Assembly (NCBI RefSeq): GCF_000340215.1 | Contig: NW_006921536.1 | Coordinates: forward strand, 3,813,210-3,844,207 | Length of the DNA stretch: 30,998 bases | Origin: Pseudocercospora fijiensis CIRAD86 | Lineage: Eukaryota > Ascomycota > Dothideomycetes > Mycosphaerellales > Mycosphaerellaceae | Direction: 5' to 3' | Part shown: piece by piece, positions 21,318 through 30,998 of the stretch | How the letters are laid out: each line of letters opens with the position of its first letter | Numbering within the stretch: position 1 is the first letter of the stretch | Program-made: the position numbers and the translations under genes | Notes under the pieces: generated by a model | What the model was told of the DNA's origin: nothing | The model's input: only the letters and a program-made list of their open reading frames with translations | Databases searched by the model: none

Positions 21318-21688
21318 AATAATTTAGGGGCAGATTAATACTACGACTCGGTATCTTAGAGTTAGCCTACACTTTTCTGTAATACTATTAAAATATTAAA
21401 CTTAGATCCTACTATATTACGATGCTATTTTCTAGTATTACCGTCTTCGTATTAGACGCTTAGTTAGCGCTAGACTAACCTATATCCTATATACTAGCGG
21501 CAACTACGCCTTCGCGGATTGTCGAATTACCTAGAAGTAACTTAAAACATTCTAGTATATATAGCGACCAATTTGATTATAGATACGTATACCTATATAT
21601 TTTATCGCGATAGGCCTTAATATAGATTAATACAGTGCCGAAGAGTTTAGCTACTACTAGTTAAAATTATTGTCCTAGCTACTACCCT
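21318..21688. other. spacer inside the 12.4-kb element
   Basis: I see no gene here. AT-rich RIPed sequence leads into the tandem repeats. Confidence 0.4.
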
Positions 21689-22062
21689 AGTATTCTACTA
21701 CTACTACTACTACTACCGACTCGCTATAGATAGCCTACTCTACCTCGATTCGTATAAGTTCCGTACTGCTTAACTTTCCGATATCTAGTTTCCTTGTCCG
21801 ATCTAGCCTCCCGGCTACTAGATCTATATCCTATTACTACTATTACTACTACCGACTTGCTACGGATGCCCTACTCGGCCTAGAGTCGTATAAGTTCCGT
21901 ACTGCTTTACTTCCCGCTATCTAGTTTCCTTATCTTATCTAGCCTCCCGGCTACTAGATCTATATCCTATTGCTACTATTACTACTACTAACTCGCGGCG
22001 GATATCCTACTCGGCCTAGAGTCGTATAAGTTCTATACTGCTTTACTTCCCGCTATCTAGAT
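21689..22062. repeat. 136-bp tandem repeat, about 2.7 copies
   Basis: The landmark ATAAGTT occurs at 21754, 21890 and 22026, a period of exactly 136 bp. Each copy has an ACTACTACT run, then CTACTCGGCC..., TTCCGTACTGCTT and CTAGTTTCCTT. The period is not a multiple of three, so a continuous protein repeat is unlikely. It sits just beyond the 3' end of the minus-strand frame at 22062-22575. Confidence 0.9.
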
Positions 22063-22575
22063 ATTACTAGCCGGCGGGGTAAACTTATCCCTTATAACCT
22101 TCTATATAAGGCGGTATACTAAGTAGACTATAGACCTCTTAATTTTATTATTCGGACTATTTATATTGTCCTACGGAAGTATTCCCCTAACGTACTACTT
22201 CGGAGCCTATTTAGGATCTTTAAAGTACTATTCGGGCATTAATAGCCTACGTCTAGGTTTAGTAGGATAGTTAAGGTTGCTAGTAATAGCGTATACTATG
22301 TCTTTCTCCTCCTTATAATGCCCCTTAATAGGCTAGCGAAGCTACTTCCCCTTTAACTAGTTAAATAAAAAATGCTTCTCTAGATACGGAAGGAGCCTTT
22401 TTATTACTAACGTAAGAAGAGGCTTGTTAATGCTATATAGGTTTAGTATAACATGTTTAAGGACGTCTTTACCGCTATTTAAGGCTTTAATTAGTAGCTT
22501 ATTGTTATTTAGCTAGTCCTCGATATTCGTAGAGACTACTATCTCGGTAAAGGTAGTAGGCGACGAGTTTATAAC
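22062..22575 (-). pseudogene. short coding-like frame of unknown function inside the 12.4-kb element
   Basis: About 170 codons on the minus strand carry around nine TAG codons and no other stops. Protein-like segments include LIKALNSGKDVLKHVILNLY, LLTLVIKRLLPYLEKHFLF and GHYKEEKDIVYAITSNLNYP. Several of the TAG codons lie where Trp would fit. It ends in the tandem repeat. I know no family for it. Confidence 0.45.
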
Positions 22576-23289
22576 TAGTATATAGTATTAGTATATAACA
22601 GGTTATACTAATTAGTAATACTTATATAGTAGAGGTTAGAGACTATAGATCGATAACGACGTATACTATCCGAGAGTAGTAGAGAAACTAATAGAGGTAG
22701 TAAAATTCGCTATACGTTAGGGTTAGCGGAGGTAAGAATAGGAGCGGAGAGCTACTTATACCTACCGACCCTAACGCGAGCCGTTAGAGTTACATTATAC
22801 AATAAGTGTCTATATATACTAGCTTAATACTAGTCGAGCACGACGGCTAAGTTATATAGTACGGCCTATATATAAGTTAGAATAGGGCATTAGCGAAGGA
22901 AATAATATACTATACGTACGATAGGGAGGGTAAGGGGGTATATATATATAGAACAGGTATATTAGTGTAAGTTAATAGTCAATATTAAAGAAGGTAGTAA
23001 TTAGGAAAGGTAACGACCTTAAATGCCTGCCTCGTAACCGGGTCGGTTAGCGAGTCGGGCCTAACTAGCTAATAAATCGACGAAGTAAGGTATCTAGCGC
23101 TTAAGTATATAATAGTTTAGTTACGCAACTAGTAACCGAAGTAATAAGGCTATAGATAATCGTTATAGTATAAACCCCTATATAATAGACAGCTCTAGAT
23201 ATAGGACCGACAAGTTGTAGTAAATATAGTACTACGTAATAAGCAATCGAAAGTTAGTAATATAAATATAAGCCTATCTATAGTAGAGT
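22576..23289. other. spacer inside the 12.4-kb element
   Basis: This separates minus-strand frames on the left from plus-strand frames on the right, so it may hold divergent promoters. TATATATATA runs occur near 22940. I see no coding frame. Confidence 0.4.
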
Positions 23290-24740
23290 TGCGACTGCGA
23301 TCGCCGGCGCGGGACGCGAGTACTAATAAGCTACGCAATATAGCCAAATTAACCGATCTATATCCTTATAGTAACTAACAATTATTATACGATAGCGAGT
23401 AGACTAGACCCGCTATAGTCCGAGGGTATAGGCTAGTAAGGCGGTTAGTCTTAGGACCCGAGAGTAGGGCATATAGATAGTTCGAGCTAACGATTAAGAT
23501 AGCGTATTTTCTATAGATGCTACTAACTCTATTAGCGGCGAGAAGGCATGTGTTTAGCTATAACGAGTAGCAAACAAAGGTATAAAACGATCGAAATATT
23601 CTACAGATCGTATACTAGAGTAGTAGTCTAAGTAGGAGGCCGAATAAGCGACCGTATATAAATCCGTAGCAATATAATATACTAGGCGTAAGGTTAAGAA
23701 GCGAGATAATAGATAACGTAATTTACCGAACCCGCTACCGAAGTTAGTAATAGAGGATATAGAAGTTGTCTAGTAGGCTTAGTATCCGATTCGATACTAA
23801 ATTAGGGCCCGAGTCGGTATTAGTAAACCCCGCGATTAGAGTAGTTCTAGTTTCTACTACTAACTAACGTCGACTTTCTACTACGCTATATATATAACTA
23901 CCGCCTTTAAGAATGCTACGTACTTAACTACCTCGCGATTAATATTTAATAGGCGGTATTACCCGCGGCCTTAGCCTATCGCCGTCGATATACTACGCAT
24001 TTTACGCTAGCGTCGAGAGGTTAATTTAGGAGTCTATTTAGATTAGTAGCACGTTCCGATTACTATTATTACTAGAACGCCGAAGGACGCAAGGTTACCT
24101 ATACGACCTAGTATTAATAGACGAGAAATACGAAGAAGAGTTCCCTAAGGTAGTAAAGCAGATCCGTACGGTAGAGAGACAGACTGCGTTTAGGTGCCTA
24201 GTATATAAGATTTATTCTAATTATCGCCGACAGACGAGACGAAAAACGGTACGCGTAATAACGCGTAGAGTTAGCGATACTAGCGATTACGCGGAAATTG
24301 CTATATCTACGGATACTAGACTAGCGATACTAGAAGGATCTAGAGCGGTGCCGCCGTACCGCGTACTAAATAATATATAGTAGAGCATAGTTATAGTATA
24401 AGAGCAGAACGGGAAGGTAAAACCTATATATCGACTATATAAACTCGATTATCGCTAGCCTATAGTTAAAGGCCGCGCGTTAGTAGGAGTTAATAATATA
24501 GACCTCGAACGATTAGTTAAGATGCTACGAGTAGATTATAGTTTCAAAGCCGGAGTCGATGCCTTATATTAGATAAGCGACTAATATAAATACGTTCAAA
24601 TTAATAACGAGCGATAGTAGATAGCTAGTCTATCCGATATATTAGGCAGAGGCCTATAGCTGCGATTTATAATCTATAGGTAAATTAAGGAGGCAGAACG
24701 AGCGCAAATATAAACGCAGAAAAGCAAGATAAATAATTAA
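23290..24740 (+). pseudogene. plus-strand coding-like region of unknown function inside the 12.4-kb element
   Basis: A first good frame covers about 23290-23750, with RLVRRLVLGPESRAYR and FELTIKIAYFL-like text. A second covers about 24060 to TAA 24738-24740 in frame 0, with KYEEEFPKVVKQIRTVERQT, GKVKPIYRLYKLDYR, NNIDLERLVKMLRVDYSFKA and a basic C-terminal tail. The sequence between them is ambiguous and could contain introns. Stops are TAG/TAA only. I recognise no domain; the second half is basic and mostly helical in appearance. Confidence 0.45.
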
Positions 24741-25560
24741 TTTCACTAAGTCCGATATAGAAGTCCTACTCTAACAATAATAGGCACTAATCTATTTATT
24801 AAACGGAAGGCAAGATACCCCGGCTACGATAAGCACTACGCTTTAATCTTAGATATATACTAATATATAGTAAGTATATTACGTATAGTAGTCTTAAGCG
24901 CTACAATCTCTTCCTTTATCTATTTAATCTTAGCCTATATTTAAGCACCCTAATCGCGCTATAGCGATAGCGGACTCGGGGTAGCGCGATAATTAAGGAA
25001 AGGCTAAATCGGCTGCGACTAGCAGTCGTTAGGCTAGGGTAGATTATATACCTCTAGCTAATCTATTTCGAATTGCATCTATCGAGTATAGGGCCTCTAC
25101 GGTATTATTAACCTCGAATTAGCTAAATACGCCGATAGAGATAGTTCTAACTAACCCGTAATGCTACGAGGCGGCTTCGAAGGTATATATTCGACCTAGC
25201 GGATTAGCTTACGCCGATTGATTTATCGATAAAGAATATATATCTATATATACTATAGTAGCGACCGAGCGAGAAATAAATAGTCTAAATACGCCGATTG
25301 CTTTAGTATAATATCGATAGTGTTGCTATATACCGTCGGCCTAGACTATAATGCTTACGGCTAGTCTAATAATAGCGCTAGATTAATAGTTCCCGAATCC
25401 GACTCGCGACCGAATTAGGCTAGCGTCGATAAGGTACGTAAATAGCGAATAGTCTATAGGCTACGATTATACTTTAGCGTTAGCGGGGCATATCCGATAG
25501 GACTAATAAGCGATTATAGACAGCGAGTTAGGCAGTCTATATAGGAGTAGAGGATAAAAC
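24741..25560 (-). pseudogene. weak minus-strand coding-like region
   Basis: One minus-strand frame reads protein-like text in places, with about 9 percent TAG/TAA. The best part lies at about 24760-24990, with KEEIVALKTTIRNIL and GYLAFRLINRLVPIIVRVG, and the text just before it would suit a coiled coil. Stop density is high, so it may be spacer rather than a gene. Confidence 0.25.
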
Positions 25561-25879
25561 TGCAATTTAATACCCCCCTTTTCGTAGAGTAAATAAGTAC
25601 GAAGACGCGTATAGTCTAATATATACTACGTTAGATTCGCAACAATACTACTACTCGTTATAGTATACTTATAATAGGTCGCAACTACGAAGAAGATAAA
25701 TATAGAACTTAATCGTTATCTAACTCGATAGAGTCGGATAGGGATACTAGATTCGAAGAAGAAAACGGGGAGGAGAGTTGTTTATACGTAGCGACTAGTA
25801 TTAGATCGAAATTTATAAAGGTAACGTATACTAGAGTACGGCGATAGAGGACTAACGTAACTAGTATAAGGGTAGGAAT

Positions 25880-27720
25880 AGCAAAGATCCGGTAAGGCTA
25901 AAACGGAAGTACGGCGACGATAGGGCGGATCGGAGCGACGATATAAAGCTATTAAAACGACGTAAGAAACGAGACAAAGGCTTAATAACTACTAGTAAAG
26001 AACGTTTAAATCGAAAGAAGGGCTTACTCGAGGCAAGGGAGCAAATCTTATATAACGAGACGCGTCGTAAACTATTCGCTATTACGTTAACTAGGGCTAG
26101 AGGATATAAGACGATATTTCCTACTACTTAAACCCTAGTATAGGTAGACGAAACAATTAAGGAGGTATATAGTAAAAACTACGATCGATTACTAGCTTTA
26201 TATATAATAGTACTATAGCCGGGTAGCTATATACTATCGAGAGACGTAATCTAAGCAGTCGGTAGAGATCCTAATATAATAGTATCGAGACTAATATTAG
26301 AATAGTTACGAGAAGCTATACGAAAGGAGCGAGGCTATATTAATACCTATATCCGATCGATATTAATAAACTAAGCACCGATCGCAATAACCGATACTCT
26401 AAAAAGGATAGTATACGCTAAGAGGATACTCGATAACTAAATCTTCGAGTACTACGACGAGAAACTAGTAAGAATCTCTCTAAAATAGTATAGTTACTAA
26501 ATAATAGCTAACGGTCGATATATGCTACGCGCTACCTTAGTAAGCTTATATACAAATGTCTAGTAGGTATACTACTCCGGTAGGATCGGCGAGGCTAGAA
26601 GACATATATTAAATAGTACTACTATAAAGTTACCCCTTTTATAATATTGTCTACCGCTACGGTACTTAGTAGAATACTAACTAGATAGTCGATAGAGTCG
26701 TATTTAACTAAAGTTAGAGGTAAAGCGATCTAGCTAGCCTTGGACTATAAGTTAATATACTAGCCGTTCCTAGATCGGATAATTACGTAGAATACGACGG
26801 ATTAAGCTACTCGTAACCTTCGGTTATCGAAAGCGTAGAAGATATACGTACGGTATACAGGCAGAGTATAGGATACCCCTAAATTATTAATAAATAACTT
26901 CGAGAGCGTAGGTAACGATATCGATATACTTATAGCAATCGACGTCGTTTTAGATTCCGACGATAAAGGCGGATCGATCGAGCGCTATAGTAAGAGTAGT
27001 CTACGAGCGCCGTGTTTCTCTTGTGTATTAATATGGTCGATAGGTCCTAAAGCGTCTATCGGGCAATAATTAAGTAAATAACTCAAAGCCGGCGATAATG
27101 CGATAAATGGGTTAGCGGAGGTAGAGGCCCTACCTAAGAAAAACGATATTAGACTGCCTATACTATAGAGCAGTTTCTAAGCGATAGATTAGGAGCCGAC
27201 GGAGTCTGCTAATCCGTTTGCTTTAGTACGGGAAAGTAACGGTATAAGTACTACCGAGACATTAGAATACAATAGAACCGAAGACAATAGATATAAAAGA
27301 TATAGATATACCGCGGTAATAAGAATAGGGAAAGGATTACGCGCTAATTACTATACGAACAGTAGGTATTCTAACTAGTCTTACGTAATAGATAAGACTT
27401 TATTCGCGGCGGTAAGTAATCGCGTTAGGGATATATTAGGGCTAGAAGAGGGGGAGTAGATATAGTAGGCGGATATAGAGGCAGACGGCGGCAAAGTCGA
27501 GGAGATAGTATTTAACGAGGAGACGTAGGATCGAAGAATTAGGAGATATATAGTAAAAGAGAAGAAGAAGTCGAAAGGAAATAAACGAAAGAAGGTAGAG
27601 GTATATCGCTTTAATATAGCCGTAGAGGACGAATAGAATATATTCTTATTAACCGTAATAAATAGATGCCCTATATAATATAACGAAATCTATTAATACT
27701 ATACGAGTCGGTCGCTAAGT
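25880..27720 (+). pseudogene. large plus-strand coding-like region with a C..C motif, function unknown
   Basis: Frame 2 (modulo 3) from about 25880 to 26550 is nearly free of stops. It reads a Lys/Arg-rich segment (LLKRRKKRDKG), then QILYNETRRKLFAITLTRAR, IKEVYSKNYDRLLALYI, PGSYILSRDVI and LREAIRKERGYINTYIRSI. Frame 1 is good from about 26960 to 27690, with RAPCFSCVLIWSIGPKASIG, then an acidic middle and a basic tail (VKEKKKSKGNKRKKVEVYRF). The CX2C with a following Gly-Pro-Lys resembles small Cys motifs seen in many fungal proteins of unknown role. The region may be one gene with introns or a frameshift, or two genes. No enzyme motif is recognised. Confidence 0.5.
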
Positions 27721-27984
27721 CGGTACTAACTTAGTATACGTAGTAGACGTATATAAATGCCGGTAGTTACCCGAGTATACGTATAATCGTTAGATGTTAG
27801 TAGAAGTAACAATCGTATAATATATAGATCCGATAGAAAATGTAATTTAAAGGCTAGTACTAGCACCTACGACGACTCGGGCCCGACTCGATATACGAGT
27901 CGGACGGTAAAGAATAAAATTCTAATTACGATTAGATTTACTAGAATTTCTAGATCGCGACGATCCTATTAGACAAGATCTTTA
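27721..27984. other. right-end spacer with GAGTCGG motifs
   Basis: Non-coding, between the last frame and the right subterminal array. CGACTCG and CGAGTCGG occur repeatedly, including a hairpin-forming pair near 27892-27912. Confidence 0.5.
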
Positions 27985-28042
27985 ACGTACGATCCTAAGG
28001 ATCCTAAGGATCCTAAGCGATCCTATCGATAGGATCGTCGCG
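27985..28042. repeat. right subterminal motif array
   Basis: GATCCTAAG units repeated every 9-10 bp, followed by a CGATCCTATCGATAGGATCG palindrome. It matches the array at the other end. Confidence 0.65.
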
Positions 28043-28066
28043 ATTAGTAAAAAAGTTTCTATAACG
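28021..28066 (-). repeat. right terminal inverted repeat of the 12.4-kb element
   Basis: It ends AAGTTTCTATAACG. It agrees with the left end except for a few substitutions close to the tip. Confidence 0.8.
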
Positions 28067-28068
28067 AA

Positions 28069-28435
28069 GGAATAATCGATTCTTTAGAAAAGCCTAGACT
28101 TATTCGGCTCCCTTTTACCTTCGCGTCCGATAAGGGCTAGACTAACTTTATACGCGATATTATTATATCTCTTCGAGGTATAGCTAATCGTTTAGAGGCC
28201 TCCTTAAATAAGATAATTTCATTATCTAAAGAAGATAATAAAGATAAGGAAGATAATAATAAGGATAAAGATAAAGATAAGGATAAGGATAAGGATAATA
28301 ATAAGGATATAGATAATGCTCTACTGTTCTCTTAGGATCGCTTAAACTAATCTAGGAAGTCTAAGTCTAGTAATAAAGGTTAGAGATCCTTTAGACAAAA
28401 CTTCTACTGCCTTTTATTTAATAGGCTAAGTATTA
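28069..28435 (+). pseudogene. continuation of the interrupted gag-like frame
   Basis: Directly after the transposon a frame reads ATC GAT TCT..., giving IDSLEKPRLIRLPFTF, NFIRDIIISLRGIANRLEAS, then a (KD)n tract. It has few stops until about 28350. It is taken as the 3' part of the coding region at 14561-15710, because deleting the transposon and one AA brings the two together. The frame across the junction cannot be fixed by eye. Confidence 0.45.
28221..28316. repeat. AAGGAT/AAAGAT hexanucleotide-like low-complexity tract
   Basis: Repeated GATAAA, GATAAG and GATAAT units encode a Lys-Asp-rich run in the gag-like frame. Confidence 0.85.
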
Positions 28436-28439
28436 GGTT

Positions 28440-30998
28440 TTAAAGGATTAGCCTTTAGCGTAGGAGGTCTTAGAGCCTTAAGGGTTAGGCTAGTCTTCCT
28501 AGTTGCTAGGCTAGAAACGATACGACTATAGAGCTAAGAGCTTAGGTGTTTAAATCGGTTTTGCTTTTATAGTTAATACCCTAAGGCTAAAGTTTAGGAT
28601 GCTTATAGCTCCTCTTTTAGTAATAGAAAATAAAGATTTCTTTACTAATTTGCCTTATTCTAGCTATCTTAATTATTAAAGAACTTCTTCTTTAGAGGAC
28701 TTCTCCTTAACTAAGAAGGTCTAATATTAGGAACTTTAGCTAGTTTAGAAACTTTTAGTTTCCTTATTGCTCTTCTTTTTAGACTCTTAATAGCTTCTAA
28801 CACTAGTATTAGGGTTGGCTAGGGTTTAGGTGTCTTAATCTAAGTATCCTATCCCTATAGATTTAGGTCTACAATCTCTATAGGTTAATTAGGTTCCCCT
28901 TCTTCTAATTTAGAAGTCCTAAGTATAGGCTATATCAAGTCCTAAGGATAAGGGAGTGCTATGAGACTAGGAGCAACTTAATAATAAATTTAATACTAGC
29001 CTTCCTTAATCCCTATATCCCTTTCCTCTTCTTTTTATAGCTTAGCCTATAATTAATTAACTTACTATTAGACTTAGGCAAGCTTAGATTGTTTTATCTT
29101 TCTTTTATACTTATTCTTTCTATCCTTTAGTACCTGTTTAGCTATTTTTAGGTCTGAATTAATAATCAAATCTCCCTCCCCTACTAAGAACCTTCTTATA
29201 CCTATATAAAGCTTAGGGTTTTCCTAGGAAGGTTATAGTTTCAACTACCTACTCTCTAGGATAGTTAATAACTCTTTAAAGCTAAGGATTAGGTCTTACT
29301 AAGATAGGACATGCTTAATCTAGGGATCTAATACTATAGTATATTTACTATTTAGCAGCCTACTATTTAGATACTTATACCAAAAATAAGTAGCATCTAA
29401 GCAATGTGCCTTTACTACTCTATTCCTATATATTAAATGCTTTAGCATCCTCCCTTTAGGAGTTTGCAATATATACGTTCTAAGCTAATAAGCCTTCCTA
29501 ATTTTATAGGGCCTAATCTATTTTAGTTAGAGCTTAGTTAGTTTAGGGTTCTAAAGCAATACCTAGGTACTAACTTTCAAGCGAGGACCTTCTCCTAATA
29601 GAATCTCTAGTTAGATAAGTTTCCTTGCTATAGCCCTCTTAAGTAGCCTTTGATTTGCAAGCTGCCTAGTATATTTAACCTACAAAATCCTAGACCTAGA
29701 ATCTGCAGTCTTAATATTAAGAGGTCTAATTTCGTTTTTATCCTCTAGTATCCTTAGATACTAGCTATATACTAAGTAAAATAGGGAGAAGTTGTATATA
29801 GAATACTGCCTATATCTTATATACTATATAGCCTTAGGTAGGAAGGTATCCTAAAGCCTAATATTAGAACTAATATATATCTTAGTCAAAATATTTCTAA
29901 GAGTGCTATTAAGGTTCTTAACCTTGCTATTTGTTATAGGATAATAGGGTAAAGCAAGCTTATAATTAGTCTTAAGCTTTTTGTTCAAATATGCAAGAAC
30001 TCTTAATAAGAAATTCTTACTATTGTCTAAGAGCAGTTCCCTTAGAGGTCTATAGTAATAGTAAATGTCCTTATAAAGGAATTTAGCAGTTTCTTTATTA
30101 TCTACCGAGGAAACAGCTCTTAAGACTAGCTATCTAGTAGCAACATTAATAGCTATAATAATGAAATTGTTGCTAAAGAAGGAGGTAGGAAAGGGCCTAA
30201 CAATATTAATAGCCTATCTTTTAAAAGGCTAGAGTTTAATGTCTGCTTAAGTAAATTAGGTCTCCTTTAGTTTAGTTGAATTCTTCTAGATTAGCTAGTA
30301 CTAAGGGCAAGCTTCAATGTATCTTCTTAGGTCCTTCTTTATAGTTAGCTACTATACTCTAGTCTTAGAGAATCCTATAATACCTAGGAGTCTAAAATAG
30401 CTATAGTTCTTATATATAGTTTCTATAAAGTCTATTCTCTAGATTAGCTCTAAGTATAGTGTAGTGCCTTTATTATTAGGAAGTATAAAACCTAAATGTT
30501 CCTCTCTATTAATATATAGGAGCTGAAATTAGTCTTGTCTTTCCTTAATTAAGAACTAGAGGTAGGTATCCTTAGCTAGAATACCTAACTTTTTAAAAGC
30601 AAGTATAGCTTAAGGAAAGTCTTTAACCTGTTCTACCTTTATTCTTAAGGCTAACAATTTCTCCTAAATAATAGGAATATTATTATTAAGCTAAAAAATG
30701 TTAGTAGGTCTAGTACTAATAAAGTCCGGTCTTCTTAACAAAGTATCTAGAACAATAGCTTTAGACCCCTTCCTATACCTAATATCTAGGTTGTATTGTT
30801 AGAAGTTATTAGCCTATCTTGCAATCCTTTTGCTTTGGCCTTTAGTATAATTTAAGTATTTCAAACTCTTATAGTCTGTAAAGATAGTAATAATATTGCT
30901 ATTACTAATATACTTATCGGAGACCTTAAGGGCTTCCTTAATAGCAAGATCTTCTTTATGGAAACTAGGTAGTTCAACTTAGACCCTTGAACTTCCTG
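28440..30998 (-). mobile_element. second Ty3/gypsy element, 3' part, minus strand, cut by the window edge
   Basis: On the minus strand, from the right edge: RNase H, integrase zinc finger, integrase core and C-terminal domain, in the usual Ty3/gypsy order. The reverse transcriptase and 5' end lie beyond 30998. The left end, with its 3' LTR, should lie between about 28440 and 29200 but I could not find LTR borders without the partner copy. It differs in sequence from the chromovirus at 1629-8722, so it is another family. Confidence 0.75.
29200..30998 (-). pseudogene. gypsy pol fragment: RNase H and integrase, RIP-inactivated
   Basis: The RNase H part (about 30715-30998) reads HKEDLAIKEALKVSDKYI, then IFTDYKSLKYLNY and RYRKGSKAIVLDTLLRRPDF, the known ending of that domain. 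Around 30300 is RRYIEACP, the Cys side of the integrase zinc finger. The core at about 29880-30240 shows LLDNSKNFLLRVLAYLN and YYPITNSKVKNLNSTLRN, where families have DNG.EF and YHPQTNGK.ER.N. The C-terminal part (about 29480-29690) reads QLANQRLLKRAIARK, GPRLKVST and RPYKIRKAYQLR, like the integrase GPY/F-type module. Stops are TAG/TAA. Confidence 0.75.

Larger units (their letters stand above)
15711..28066. mobile_element. 12,356-bp DNA transposon with Plavaka-type transposase and extra coding regions
   Basis: It starts CGTTACGAAAACTTTTTTTC and ends AAAAAAGTTTCTATAACG, an imperfect inverted repeat whose ends match those of the 966-bp element at 9063-10028. Subterminal GGATCGCTTA-type arrays lie inside both ends. 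Between them are a minus-strand transposase (about 16120-19790), a minus-strand frame at 22062-22575 and plus-strand frames near 20663-21317, 23290-24740 and 25880-27720, all RIP-mutated. The transposase places it in the Plavaka group of the CMC (CACTA-Mirage-Chapaev) superfamily, but the ends are not the canonical CACTA. It is inserted in the gag-like sequence of another element. Confidence 0.8.

Noticed and set aside
15711..28066. Starship-type giant element
   Set aside because: Starships have a DUF3435 tyrosine recombinase and lack these inverted-repeat ends. Here a Plavaka-type transposase and inverted repeats are seen.
15711..28066. CRISPR array or bacterial mobile island
   Set aside because: No spaced direct repeats of CRISPR type, and all recognisable genes are eukaryotic.

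Overview
The window is fungal nuclear DNA, most likely from a filamentous ascomycete (Pezizomycotina; Dothideomycetes is my best guess). It is a 2.9-kb island of two ordinary housekeeping genes set in about 28 kb of nested transposable elements. The elements carry a strong repeat-induced point mutation (RIP) signature: CA and TG dinucleotides are scarce, TA is everywhere, CG is kept, and the transposon reading frames are broken almost only by TAG and TAA. The gene island has normal composition and no such damage.

Layout, left to right. 1-1540: 3' part of a Tad1-like LINE (+). 1629-8722: a structurally complete Ty3/gypsy chromovirus (+) with 197-bp LTRs, a 5-bp ACGAC target duplication, gag, pol with a C-terminal chromodomain, and an extra reading frame between pol and the 3' LTR. 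8728-11049: AT-rich remnant with a CTATA microsatellite split by a 966-bp inverted-repeat element (9063-10028), which itself holds a 185-bp foldback. 11050-13974: the gene island, both genes on the minus strand: RIT1 (initiator-tRNA A64 ribosylphosphate transferase) and SEC72 (ER translocon subunit). 13975-15710: RIPed DNA with 73 TAG units and a gag-like frame. 15711-28066: a 12,356-bp DNA transposon with the same terminal inverted repeats as the 966-bp element, a Plavaka-type (CACTA-related) transposase and at least four further coding-like regions that I cannot name. 28069-28435: continuation of the interrupted gag-like frame. About 28440-30998: 3' part of a second Ty3/gypsy element on the minus strand, cut by the window edge.

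The two genes do not form a pathway; one acts in translation-initiation fidelity, the other in protein import into the ER. The most notable content is the large transposon with its probable non-autonomous partner about 5.7 kb away. All transposon genes here are dead copies; domain calls rest on reading through RIP-type stops and were made by eye, without alignment tools.
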